Shown here in pieces: positions 44,982 to 56,388 of a DNA stretch of 64,000 bases. The stretch spans positions 44,238,132 to 44,302,131 of the forward strand of contig JAPXFY010000026.1 of assembly GCA_030674185.1 (NCBI GenBank), given 5' to 3'. The translations under genes and the position numbers were made by a program. The notes beneath the pieces were generated by a model. It was given only the letters and a program-made list of their open reading frames with translations, did no database searches and was not told where the DNA came from. Position 1 is the first letter of the stretch. The number at the start of each line of letters is the position of its first letter. Origin of the DNA: Monoplex corrugatus (lineage: Eukaryota; Mollusca; Gastropoda; Littorinimorpha; Ranellidae).

Positions 44982-47900
44982 GTGCGTGTGTGCGCTCGTG
45001 TGTGTTTGTGTGTAGTAAACAGTGCATGCGTGTTAGCGCATATTTGCATGCATCAAAATATGTTATTACTACATTAGGTAGTCCCATCCATTTTTTTTAA
45101 AGTGTGTACGCGTGTGTATGTTACTATGTATATGTAAGTGCGCGCACGCGTGTGTGTGTGTGTGTGTGTGTGTACGCATGTGTGCACGCAAATCCGTGTA
45201 TGTGAGTGTGTGCACATGCATATGCATCAAGTACGTTATTAAATAGTCTCAGCCATTTAAAAAAAAAAAGTGCGCATGTGTGTGTGTGTGTGTGTGTGTG
45301 CGCTCATGTGAGTGAACGTGTGCACACATGCATGCATCGTGTATGTATTGTCATTAAGCTAGAAACACTATTCAGTAAATATGTCAATGAATAATGTCAA
45401 AAAGAGAGCGAAAAGAAATGAACAGACAACTTGTATCCAACTGATGTCAACATATATACGAAAACCAAGTACTCACACTGAAACTTGATTTTCACCCCAG
45501 AAATTGTTTTCGAAAATGATGTCAGGATGATACACACGATAATCCAACCGGGACTTGAAAAAGTGGGTAGCTGTGAAACACACATACAAACATTTATTAT
45601 TAGACATAAACATGATCATTGGTTACAACTTACATTCTGTTAAATCCCCCAATACCGATACCAGAGATAATTTGGTAGTAAAAAGTTATGTTTAACATTT
45701 AATAGGCATAGTTCTTTTAAAAAAAATTATCAATACACTGCACTGCATTGATTAAGAGAAAATGTTATCAAATACACAAACAGCTAGCCTACTTGTTATA
45801 ACACTAACAGTAACACTGTAGCAGATCATATAGGTCCTAGATCCTATACTACTCAAGTCAAGGAAGGAGTCTGCCAGGTAACTGCTGGCAGATCTCGGTG
45901 GACCGCATAATGGACTTGTCCCAGTATTGAACGTCATACTCTGAATAAATTACTTTTAATTAATACAAAAGTGAGAACAGAACTTACGTAAAATGGCTAT
46001 ACATCTTCTAGTTGTATGAAAGCATCCATGAACTTCACTAAAACTTCTTAAAAGTACAACTACTCAAAACAAAAGGTTGTCTACTTCACTCTGACCACAT
46101 TCAGATACTGCCTACTGGTATCATTATTTGTACAAAGTGATCTTTCAGTTTCAGATTTCATTCTCTGCTCTCCAAAACCTGGAGAATGACAAGCTTCCCC
46201 TCTGACCAAGACCTTCTAGCAAGTAAGAAGAACTAGAACAGTAATCCTTCAGCAGATGTTCACCCACGATGAGACATCACGAAACAATGAAAGAAGAATT
46301 GACAAAAAAATAAAAACCCAGGAAGACCAATCAGAATGAAAGCTTCAGCTAGAGAGAGAGCAGGAGCATCAGAATACTTCTACTGTTCTAGTCCTCTAGC
46401 CACAGACAGAAAGTGGGAAAGGGATGACTACCACTTCTTGTCCAGAGAGCAGCGAATGGTCCTGATGAGGTTCCACACTGGGCCATGACCGTATCAAGGA
46501 CCATGGATAAATTGAACTGCAAGTGCCAAGTTCAAACTGACACTTTCACCAACCTGCCCCTGCAGACTTGGATGAAACAACTGAACAAATACTACAGGAA
46601 TGTTGCCTCTATCAATTGGAGCAACAAGATACATGGCTGACCACCAACTGTGACCAAGGCTGACCACCAAGGCTGACCACCAAGCTCCATGGCAGCCGGC
46701 ACGGACTGGAAAAAAATGGCCACATTCATCTCAGGATTGTTATTGTTGTTTAAAGCCCAGCCGACTGCGTAGAGCCATATCAGGGCTATAACCATTTCAA
46801 AACATGTAAAACTTCAACGGGATAAAAAATGAAAAGTTAAGTACACATATCAATACACTCGCGCACACAATCCAGACACGCCCCTGGCGTTGACCACTCA
46901 GTCCACTCGCGCACACAATCCAAAGACACGCCCCAGGCGTTGACCACTCAGTCCAATTTATCACACAGGCGAACTAAAAAACAAACATGAATACAAAATT
47001 GAAACACAACTAATGACACCGAAACATACACAAGAACGGGCCCAAATCATCTAAAATTGCTTCCACATATCTCATCTCCCTAGAGCCAAAAATGCATTTA
47101 ATACATGTACCCAATTATCAATCCTAAGAAAAAGTAGGTAAGACTTTATCCAACACATGCAGGTGAATAGACCAGCAAGGCAGAAAATGATAGCAAGAAA
47201 TGACAGAAAAGAAAGGAACAAGGCAGAAACAAAGAGAGTGAAAGAAAACAGGAAATTTCTAGCACAGACTTTCCCAAAGATGGGGATACTATATTATTAT
47301 TAAAAGAGCCCCCCGCATCCCCACGGCCAGATAAGACATGACCATACAGATGGTGAACAAAAGGTTATATGCTTGTGATCAACTTAGCGTATTAGTACTA
47401 TTACTTATCGAGAGAAAAGCAAAAAAAGCTAGACTATGGGTACATAAGTTCTGGGCTGTGAGTATGACTCATGTATCAAAGGCAAATCATTGTTCTTTAT
47501 ACTTAATTTTTTGCAGATTATGATCTATTGACCACACTGTATGACAGTACTTCAAATTTTTGTAGATTATGATCTAAAAACCACACTATATGGAAGTACT
47601 TCATCATCAATTGTCAATCTTACTATTTAATTTTAAGGCAAGTCAACAATGCGGTGATTCACAGTGACTTACAAACAAAACTCACCGCTTCAATGAAGAA
47701 GGTCTCCACAGCCCTCAGCTGATCCTGGTTCGGACCCTGACCCCCAGAGTTTGCAGACTTCTCTGGTCCACCAGAACCCGGCCCTCCACTACACAGCAAA
47801 GCATCTGAACTAGACTCAGGGTAAAATTTAGCATCCTGCCTTAAGCCTGAATCCCTGCTGCACTGTAGAACTGAACAGTCTGCAAAGTGTGCTTGGTTGA

Positions 47901-50900
47901 GGGTAGTATACATATCACAGATGGAGTGTCGTCTAAAACAGGTCTCTTGCAGCACTGAGAGATCAGTCTCTGTTTCCGACCTAATGTTTTTTTGGTGAAA
48001 AACGTCTGTGGCTGGGTGTGTCAGAAGTTGTAGGTCCTTCCCAGGTTCTGTTAGAATAGTAACACTGTGATTTTCGTAGATGACACTGTGATCTAACTGA
48101 CTGGCTTTGTCTACCGGGCATGTGATGATGTCGTCTGTTGTGTAGCTGACTGCTTTTATAACTGAAGGCAGGTGTTCCTGAGGAAACAGCACCGATGTCA
48201 AATTCTTTTCCCGGATTTTCAGCATCCTGCTGGTCATAACATCCAGGTTGTTCACTGGTATCCTCTCTTGGCAAGAGTAAGTGAGGTACTGACATGCTGA
48301 TAGAGTGAAATCCTGGCCTTGAAGACTTTGCTGTTAAGACAGAAACAAAGGCTGCTGGTCAGTATAATAACCATCATAGGTTAGGTACAAACATTAAAAG
48401 CATACTTGTTTTTGTTGTGGTATCTATTCTCTATATTTTCCAAATAACTGAAGTAAAGTGAAACAGCACAAAAATAGTTTTAAACGCTTATATCATTATA
48501 AAAATCTATGAAGATGGTATTACTTCCTTGAAAAATAATAATGCTGATAATAATACTGATGATATCAACAACAACAATATTCATAACAATAATAGTAACA
48601 ACAACAACAACAATAAAACAATAATATTAATATTAATAATAATAATTGTAGCCTTGTGCTATAATCATACCAAAAGTAGATGCCTTGAAAATATTTCTGC
48701 CCATTTTTGATTATGCAGATGTGATATGGGAAAGTTGCAGTAAAAAACTTTCTGATGAGTTGGAAAACCTTAATTTAGAAGCTATCAGAATAATCATTGG
48801 GACTGTTCGAGGAACAAGCCATGAAAAACTTTACAAGGAATCAGGACTCTGCCCTCTAAAACTAGAGAGACGACGACGTCACAAGTTATAATTCTATCAT
48901 AAGCTAGTCAACGGTAACACTCCTCAGTATTTAGTAGATCTTGTTCCATCACTTATGTCCGCTCAAAACCCTTATCATAGATGAAGACCCTTAGAAAGAA
49001 TAACTCCTCGTTCTAAAACAGAGGCTCACGCAACCTCATTCTTCCCATCTACAACCAGATTATGGAATGAACTTCCAGAACACATACAAGCTAGCCCCTC
49101 CATTGGCCAACTTAAACACTTTCTCTCACATGGAGACCCATTCTTTTACAATGGTGAAGGATGCAGCAAACTATTCATTGTAAACTAAGATTAGAAATGA
49201 GTGATCTTCACTCTGACTTGTTCAAAAGACATTTACTAGATAATTCAGCATGTACTTGTGGCCATCCTAATGAAACAGCGAATCACTTTCTGCTTTTTTG
49301 TCTGCGGTATGCAAACATTCGCCTCCAGACGATCGACTCTCTTCCTCAGGAACAAAGAAGAACTAAAATACTTATGAATGGAAGTGAACAATTAAGCCTT
49401 CAAGAAAACGAAAACATATTTAGATTGGTTCATAATTTTATAAAAGAAAAAATTCTAAGCATTTCTAAATTGTCTACTTGGGTGATCTGTGGTGGTGTGC
49501 CAGACCTCCAGTAAGCAACTCTCATTCATCTCCATTCCTCCAGCATGTTGGAACTAAGTCTTACTCTTTTCATCTATTACTTATGTTTGCAGTAATATGT
49601 GATATCAATTGTGGATGTTTTTGCCTTGTGGGTGTTTTTGCCTGCTTGGTTGGGTTTTCTGAGTGTTTTTATTATTTTGTTTCATTTCTTCTTCTTCTTT
49701 TTTTATTTCATTCTTTTTTTTTTCTTAATTTGCTTTGGTTTATTTTTGTTATTGTTTTCTTCCACCTAATGTGCTACCACATGATCGTTGTGCTTTCAGC
49801 TTTTTTCATTTCTTTCTCGTTTTTTTTTTTATTTGGTTTAAATTTCACAAGTTGCCCGCATTTGAGCCAACAGTGTGTCAATTGTTTTTGGGGAGGGCTA
49901 ACATAAGCCATTGCTTGATGCCCTGCCTAAGCATTGCTGTATTTATGACTCTTCTTTCCGTGAATAAAATTCTGTTTAAACCAACAGGGGGGGAAAAAAG
50001 GAAAAGAAAATTAAGTGCATATTCACGCACATAATGATAATCTAAGGAGATGTCCCTGGTGTTGACCACTCCGTCCAATTCATTACTCATGGGATTAAAA
50101 AAACAAACTTGACTAAAAATGTAAACACAATTAAGGACTCTAAACACAAATAAAAATGGGCCTAAATTACCAAAAATTGCTTCCACACATCTCACTTCCC
50201 TGGAGCCAAAAATGCACTTAATACATGTACCCAATTATCAATCCTAAGAGAATGTGCCTAGGCCTTTATTGAACACATACAAGTGAATGGACCAGCAAGA
50301 CAGAAAATAATACGGAGGAAATGACAGGAAAAGAAGGGACAAGGCAGAAACAAAGAGAGTGACTGGAAAGAGGAAATTTCTAGCACAGAATTTCCAGAAG
50401 GTGGGGATACTCTTTATACTGAATGAGCCCCCAGCATTCCCATGGGGGTCTTCTTAGTCTTGAAACCAACTACTTCACACTTGACTGCAAACAATGATAC
50501 CAATTCGGCAATGAAGTCAAAAGGAATTGTAATGGATAGTAATTAGTACGGTTGCTGTTGAGATCTATGCACAAAGTAGTCAAAAGTGGAATGCTAAATC
50601 AACGGCTGGATGGGTTTGACTGGTTCAAATTTCATTCTGGATAAATGCCCTGGAGCAAAACTTCCCAGTCTCAAAATCTGCCATGCAAGAGATCGCAGGA
50701 AAACACACAGAGACCAGGGCAACATTTTCTAAATGTCACAGGTCTACTGATGGATACCATAGTTAGCCTAGCCTGTGGTTATCGCCTTGCCGAGGGATGG
50801 GGGAGAGGTGGAAGCATTTGAATCTTGCAATAGTTTTGACATGTATATAATTTCTCTAAGCCTGTGTGCTGATTGGCTAGCATGCCAGGGGCGTAGACAT

Positions 50901-51057
50901 GCGAGGGGGTGATTATGCATGCCTGTGTAGAGCTGGGTATGTGTGTGTCTGGGGAGGGGAAGGAGAGGAGGGATTCAAAGTTTTTTGATTTACTAACTAA
51001 AAAAGTCACTTCGATGTGAAACCTCTGTTCGGTCTTCATTCATGCATGCATCATTTG

Positions 51058-51125
<68 letters not shown>

Positions 51126-51223
51126 TGTGTGTATGCGCATACATGCATGCATGCGTGTGTGTGTATGTATGTGTGTGTATGTATGTGTGTGTGTGTGTGT
51201 GTGTCACTGTGTGTGTGTGTCAC

Positions 51224-51254
<31 letters not shown>

Positions 51255-52490
51255 GCGCGCGCGCGTGTTGGTAATAGGATATGACAATGACATGCCTGAC
51301 GACCAAATACATGAAAAATCTTCATCTTAGAATCTAAGTTAGATATGACATAAGAAAGACGGATCATGTATCTGGTACACACTATTCTGCATCTGTTAAA
51401 TTTCCATGGGACTTATTTTTAGAAAATTGGATGTGATTATACTCATACTAGCATGTGCTGACTGAAAAGTCATCTCCTGTGACTGTAAGCATTCTCACAG
51501 TATATAGCTATGCAGTGTGTTGCTTGCTGTAACTTAGTGTATAACAGTGTGTTGAGAAAAATCTGTTACCAGGCCTTAATTTTAGCCTTTTCACGTTACA
51601 TCCATTTATCACTCAGGCCCGCATTAAACAGCCTATACTTTGGGCCTACAAGGATTTTACAACTCTTCTTCTCCTCCATCTTCCTATTTAGTGACCACAA
51701 TCGTCATGTTCATCATTCTGTCATTTTAACCGGGTCTGACACACATAGCAAAACAAAATAAACAAACAAACAAGAAGAAGAAGGACAAAAACAGCAGATT
51801 TTCTGGCTACTGCATTGTGGAAGCTCTTGCTTCAAAATTGTCAATGGTTTTGGCCACAAACTCAAACTGTACAATACAATGACCTGTTTGGGCAGGTTGT
51901 TTCCATCCTTTACAGTTTTTGGTATGAATGAGAATGTTTCATTTGTCAAATTTAATAAATATTGATGAATGCTTTTGTTCTTTGGTCAGATGATTTTTAT
52001 GAAAGTTTTCAGGCCCAATGAATATGAGGATTTGGCCAAGTTGTTGGAGAATTTCACATGTGAAAAACACGACTAGCACGTGCAACGTGAAGGGCCAACT
52101 ATTTTTACTTTACACGTGCACTCTCAGACTCTGTAAAAGAAGCAGCGAAAAAGAAAGAAGCAACATAGTAACCGCTTGATCAGATCGTCGATGGATCACT
52201 CATAATTCAATGGTCGACATCATTGTGACAACATTATTACATTGTGAGACAATGATTGTCGCACAACATAATTTAATCAATTCAATGTGACTTCCAAAAT
52301 GAAAAGTTGAACGTCGGTTAAAGACAAGGACAAATTGTATAGGCCTAGACCTATAACATACCGTGTGAACGCCAAGGGAAACAGTATTTTTGTCACTGTT
52401 TCGCTCGATTGCCTGGGTCGTGTGTGACAGCTTCTTCAGATTGGAAACCCGCAGAATATTATGCGTGAATAACCTGGCGTTTAAAGCCAT
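41176..52490 (-). CDS. C6orf136-like DUF2358 protein, 6 exons, complete
   Basis: CDS exons in order are 52490-52362, 48330-47673, 45570-45477, 43582-43364, 42192-42123 and 41295-41176. All are GT-AG and in phase, giving 429 residues plus TGA. Residues 1-25 ([20 protein letters not shown]) are rich in Arg/Lys/Leu with no acidic residue, like a mitochondrial presequence. Exon 2 is a long unconserved, polar region. The C-terminal 165 residues match the DUF2358 pattern of vertebrate C6orf136: YHPDIIFEN, a middle with HVHMEV and RIQWRIVGL, a Gly-Ile-Ser-x-Leu-H-V-N-x-D-G strand, IIKHRMD, and a terminal [14 protein letters not shown]. The family function is not established to my knowledge, so none is given. 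The gene is head to head with the EDEM3-like gene. Introns carry a LINE, dispersed repeats, fold-back elements and a 29-bp minisatellite. Confidence 0.87.
41374..41485 (+). mobile_element. TTAA fold-back element, truncated, C6orf136-like intron 5
   Basis: The long arm and half the palindrome are present (CTGCAGGAAGCTGGTGGATT). The rest is replaced by repeat family D at about 41490. Confidence 0.65.
41495..41700 (-). repeat. Repeat family D fragment, C6orf136-like intron 5
   Basis: AAAATGCATCAATCCTAAAA to AGAAGGTGGGGATACTATTT on the plus strand. It cuts into a fold-back element. Confidence 0.62.
41914..42106 (+). mobile_element. TTAA fold-back element next to C6orf136-like exon 5
   Basis: A-B-C order, outer TTAA at 41914-41917 and 42103-42106. 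The central palindrome is about 85% paired. The right end is 16 bp from the exon 5 boundary at 42123. Confidence 0.78.
42123..42192 (-). CDS. C6orf136-like exon 5
   Basis: The acceptor is ATGTTACAG. The exon reads [20 protein letters not shown] then MDR. The donor is GTAAAT (42122-42117). A fold-back element ends 16 bp beyond the exon. Confidence 0.88.
42405..43165 (+). repeat. 29-bp minisatellite with higher-order structure, C6orf136-like intron 4
   Basis: About 23 units of GGCATCAGTTGTAACAGATA + AACATCTCT, with GTATCAG/GTAACAG variants, then decayed units to 43165. A variant block (GGCATCCAG then ATCACTGATATC) recurs 262 bp apart at 42703 and 42965, i.e. nine units plus one base. Confidence 0.9.
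43209..43270 (+). repeat. (CA)n microsatellite
   Basis: About 30 CA units right after the 29-bp minisatellite region. Confidence 0.95.
43364..43582 (-). CDS. C6orf136-like exon 4
   Basis: The acceptor is TTGTTACAG. The exon codes [46 protein letters not shown] and SKAFREDAE, the core of the domain. The donor is GTAAGT (43363-43358). Confidence 0.9.
44101..44296 (+). mobile_element. TTAA fold-back element, first of an inverted pair, C6orf136-like intron 3
   Basis: A-B-C order with outer TTAA at 44101-44104 and 44293-44296. The last TTAA is shared with the next copy. Confidence 0.78.
44293..44482 (+). mobile_element. TTAA fold-back element, second of an inverted pair
   Basis: C'-B-A' order; central 80-bp palindrome at 44333-44412. 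Joined tail to tail with the preceding copy through a single TTAA. Confidence 0.78.
44832..45015 (+). repeat. Long (TG)n microsatellite
   Basis: About 80 GT units with few interruptions in C6orf136-like intron 3. Smaller runs lie at 45148-45172 and 45278-45302. Confidence 0.95.
45477..45570 (-). CDS. C6orf136-like exon 3
   Basis: The acceptor is GTTTCACAG. The exon reads [19 protein letters not shown] then [11 protein letters not shown]. The donor is GTGAGT (45476-45471). This is the start of the DUF2358 region. Confidence 0.85.
45571..46734 (-). other. C6orf136-like intron 2, distal part
   Basis: Holds a weak S2-like fragment at 45815-45935 (GTAACTGCTGGCAGATCTCG). The stretch 46,170-46,720 has reverse-transcriptase-like debris (GGACCATGGATAAATTGAAC) too decayed to name. 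Confidence 0.4.
46735..47325 (-). repeat. Repeat family D copy, C6orf136-like intron 2
   Basis: Near full length on the minus strand (3' end AAAGCCCAGCCGACTGCGTA at 46752 on the plus strand). A segment of about 50 bp (CACTCGCGCACACAATCC ... CGTTGACCACTCAGTCCA) is duplicated in tandem at 46857-46955. Confidence 0.7.
47673..48330 (-). CDS. C6orf136-like exon 2
   Basis: The acceptor is TCTTAACAG. The exon reads [18 protein letters not shown] and continues open to [13 protein letters not shown]. The donor GTAAGT (47672-47667) keeps frame with exon 3; a nearer GTGAGT at 47685-47680 would not. Confidence 0.82.
48690..49515 (+). mobile_element. LINE-C fragment (CR1/jockey-like RT C terminus) in C6orf136-like intron 1
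   Basis: Reads [48 protein letters not shown], then stops, [20 protein letters not shown] and [20 protein letters not shown] followed by [17 protein letters not shown]. This is the usual C-terminal region of CR1/jockey-type elements with its late Cys/His motif. It is broken by at least three stops and a frame change. Opposite to the host gene. Confidence 0.78.
50030..50440 (-). repeat. Repeat family D copy, C6orf136-like intron 1
   Basis: Shares CACTTAATACATGTACCCA, ATTATCAATCCTAAGAGAA and GAATTTCCAGAAGGTGGGGA with other minus-strand copies. The 3' end is missing. Confidence 0.65.
51058..51268 (+). repeat. Long (TG)n microsatellite
   Basis: About 100 units, with GTGTGTATGT and CACTGTGTG interruptions, ending in a GCGCGCGCG stretch (Z-DNA-prone). 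Confidence 0.95.
51270..52361 (-). other. C6orf136-like intron 1, promoter-proximal part
   Basis: Mostly unique sequence. No repeat or exon recognised. Confidence 0.5.
52362..52490 (-). CDS. C6orf136-like exon 1
   Basis: Codes residues 1-43 ([11 protein letters not shown]... to ...VSLGVHT). It ends in phase 0 at donor GTATGT (52361-52356). Presequence-like N terminus. Confidence 0.8.
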
Positions 52491-52705
52491 TTTCGTGTGT
52501 CCTTCGCATTGACAGAAGTGTGCACCGGAAGCAATGTTGTATCGGCTTATCTAAGGCACGCGCAGCTCGACTTCATCATCTGGTATCGTTTTCTCGTGGG
52601 GTACGAGAGTTTAATATGACAACATGGCAAGCTGAAGTGGGAAGAACTAAGTGTTGTGTGTGATCTGGCAAAATTATACAAGTTCTACGGCTTCCGGCAG
52701 CAGCG
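52491..52705. promoter_or_regulatory. Putative bidirectional promoter between the C6orf136-like and EDEM3-like genes
   Basis: Only 215 bp separate the two start codons, which face away from each other. Two ETS-type cores are visible: ACCGGAAG at 52524-52531 and CTTCCGG (reverse) at 52691-52697. CpG dinucleotides are more frequent here than in the flanking introns. No TATA box was seen. ETS sites in short head-to-head promoters are a known animal arrangement; the shared use is inferred. Confidence 0.6.
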
Positions 52706-52818
52706 ATGAAGTCGTTAAAGTCAAGAGAATGCATGGATCTCTTCTTAGGATTCATTGTTTTGTTACTTCTGTTTGATCTCACAAGCACGATGTCTGCTGA
52801 AGAGAAAATGAAAGCAAA
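52706..52818 (+). CDS. EDEM3: EDEM3-like exon 1
   Basis: Begins [16 protein letters not shown] and contains the hydrophobic targeting segment, then [11 protein letters not shown]. The donor is GTAAGT at 52819. The ATG follows the ETS-like CTTCCGG by a few bases, so the 5' UTR must be short or begin upstream of that site. Confidence 0.85.
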
Positions 52819-55083
52819 GTAAGTTGCAGACTACACTTTACAGTCCAAGACTGAAGAGACAAGCCCACTTTCATTTAAGTTTGACTTGTCTTCAGCTAGC
52901 TGTCAGTAGGCCTGCTAGAGTTTTAGTTCCTTACGTTATCACTATTAGAAGTTTGAGTTTACTGGTACGGTCAAAGATAGAGGTTGTTTAATTTACATGT
53001 GTTAACTACTACAGTTAAGCCTCCCTCATAAAAGACATAAGAAGTGTCATCTGTTTTATTAGCCTACCTGTTAGTGTTAGGATTAAGCCATAGATAGCAA
53101 TAGGGCCTAGCCATTTTTACAATTTCATCATAGCAGCTTATGATGTTGGTATAGACTGTTAAAAACAAGTCATCATGTGACTGTAATGATTAAGTAAGCC
53201 CAATAATACAATCGTAACCAAAATAACTTCATTAAATTAATTTAAGCAACCTCTAGTCTAGGCCTAAGTACATATCTAGATATATAAAATAGCAACTTAG
53301 GCCTACATTATTCAAGAATGTGTATGTGTGTTTGCAAAAGGGAAAAGGAGAATGACAACTTGCATGATCATTTTTTCCCGAGGACAATAATCCTGTGTGG
53401 CCCAATGGTACAGGGGTTGCTTCCCTCAAATCTCCAGGTCCTCTCTTTGTACCTGTTACAGTGTTAGTACAATGCTGATACCAACACTGATTTTCATGGC
53501 TCTTAGTACCATTAAAATGATTAAGTAGTAATCCCAAGGGTCAAGCCCTCTTTGGAGCCTTTCCAGCATTTTTTTTGGGCCCAGGGGAAATCTTTGTGCA
53601 AGGCCTGCTTTCCTTGGACATGCTTAAATTGTTGCGGTTGGCTGGCTTGGGGGGTTTAATACCTTCCAGGTGTAGGTTCCTGTGCCATGGTTCAGGGTTC
53701 TGCTATCCTTGTGGATGAGAACAGCAGTTGGCTGGCTTCAGTCATTATGTCCCCCAGGTATATTCCCAAGGCCATGATCCGGGGTCTTCCTCTGCTTGTT
53801 GACAAACATGAATACAAATCTCTCAGCAAGGGTTGTCTTCTTTAGGCCTGCTCTTGCAGCAATTGACTGGAGGTTCTTTATGCCCCTTAAGTATGGGTCC
53901 TCAAGTCATGACCTTTGGTCGGAAACAACCCACAGGGACAGCTGTCTTCAAGCTCTTTCCCTTCAGCAGGCTTCAGCGTTTTCTCTGCTGGGTTTCAGTG
54001 TATCAAATGGCCACTTTTGAGTCTTCAAGTGAGTCTCTGTGCTCATTCAGTCATTGCAAGGGCCAGACTCTGAGGAAGAGTATGAAAACTATGATGAGGA
54101 CCAATCCACTGACCCTTTAGCATGGTCATTCATGATTCTTCAGTTGTTTCCTTGAGGACAGAGCCCAACTGTGATGGTAGTATCCCCTACATCTGCTCTC
54201 CATTCCTCTCTGCAGCTTTCTAGGTTCTGCCCAGGCTTCATTTTATCAACCCTTCTCCAGGAAATAGGTGATGGTAGCTCATAAAGTCATATTAGTTGTC
54301 ATGTTATGGAGTAGATCTGGGGTTCTTAGCCAGCTGAGTTTTGCCCAGGTACCTTTCTGAGTTTTCTGGCTGACCTTCTGTGCAGGAAATTCTTGACGGT
54401 TAAGAAGCTTCCCGTCTGTAGGTCATTTCCCTTCTCAGACAGAGTGAGTTCTCTCCCTCATGAATGGCCAGTTCTGACATGTTGAGGTGTTGGGGTTTTT
54501 TGTTTGTTTGTTTGTTTTGTTTGTTTGTTGTTGTTTTTTCTAGAAAGAACCATGGAAAAGAACTTTCCACAAAATCAAACGTAGCATGTCAGAATTGATG
54601 ATAATAATTAATGTTCAAAGTTCTAAGCAAAATGTTTTCAATGGAATCCTCCAAGGCCCAGTAGCATTTTTTGGCTAATGGTAGTAATGCTGTTTTATTT
54701 ACAAATGTTACAAATGACTTACTAGAAAAGTAAAAAGAACATGCAAGGTCTTGGCAGATGACACTAAAACATACAAAAATTCCAGTTCAAACAATAGTGA
54801 TATTATATATATAGTCTGGTCTCAGTAAACTGCAGAAAAGGTATGAAAATATGAAATTTGTGCTTTAGCGTACTGATTCATAAATTAATGCCCATTCATC
54901 ATGAAAATCCTTGTCATATAAAATATACAATAAAATTCGAACAATGCTAACACTAGTAACAGGCTAGTCCTGTATAAATTTAGAAGAAAAAGACTTCATT
55001 GTTTTCTTTGAATCAGAAGACTCAGGTGAACAAGAGTACATTTGACTCAACTCTTCATTTTATAATTATGAACATAATATAAA

Positions 55084-55155
<72 letters not shown>

Positions 55156-56331
55156 ACACACAGTGACACACATTAGATTGAGCCCACCAGTAGCTGGAGT
55201 AGCAGTAATTGTAGTAGTACTAGTAGTATGTGCACAAAACGTGTAGGCCTTTTGTCTGTTCTTAGGTTGATACCTTTTGTTGGTTTTTGCTAGATTACAT
55301 ATGTATGCAAGAATGGATTTGATTTACCCTCATAGTGGATGCCAGGGCCTTTTTTTTTCCATGTTATAATATAAATGGTAACCCCACCTTCTGGAAATTC
55401 TGTGCCAGAAATGTCCTTTTTCTGTCACTCTCTTTGTTTCTGTCTTGTCCCTGTGGAATTATGATGTGCTGAAGCAGTTTGAGATAATTTAGACCAGTTT
55501 TGAATTATTATATATATATTTACTAATTTAGTGTCCTTAATTATGTTGACATTTGTTATTTTGTATTCAGATTTTATCTCTTTTAAACCCTATGATAATA
55601 AACTAGGCTGTGTCATCATTGCCAGGGGCATGATTTTGTGCACGAATGCATTATTATGTGTATTTGATTTTCTCCTCCAGATTTTTTTTTCAGGATCAAT
55701 GAGGTTTTATATCTTTTGAGATGGTTGTACTTGTAGTCCATATGTAGCTCTGCGCAATCATCTGAGCTTTTTAATTCAACAATAGTGATGACTACTTCTA
55801 CTACTACTGCTATTAGTATTAGTATTACTACTACTTCTACTATTACTACTTCTGTTGTTGCTGATGCTGATGATGATGATTGATTTATCAGCATGCATAC
55901 TAAATTAGTAGAATCTATATATAATTATATTTATATATTATTATTAATGTATGTATATCTATCTATTAATATTATATTATCATCAAACTGATTTTTGGAT
56001 GTGATTCACAAAGGTTTTTGAAAGAACTGAGGTTAGTTGCATTTTTAAGAAAAAGAATAGGCCATGCATTCCAGTACTTTTTGTTTGTTTTTGGTGTTAG
56101 TGTTAGTAAATTTACTGACAGTTTATTATAAATCCATGCATTTTGTGTTTGTTTTGAGCCTATGTTTTATGAGTCATGTACTGCTTGTTTTCATTGTTTC
56201 TGGTTTTATCTGGTGTATTCAACTCAGAAAGTTTATTGATGTTAATATTATTAGATACATGCATGGTTTGAAATATTTCATAAAGTTGCACGATCATATA
56301 TCATATGGGTGCACATTCATACACAGACACT

Positions 56332-56388
<57 letters not shown>

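Noticed and set aside
49478..49906. 142-codon Phe-rich ORF
   Set aside because: T-rich DNA after the LINE-C fragment; it looks membrane-like only because of composition.
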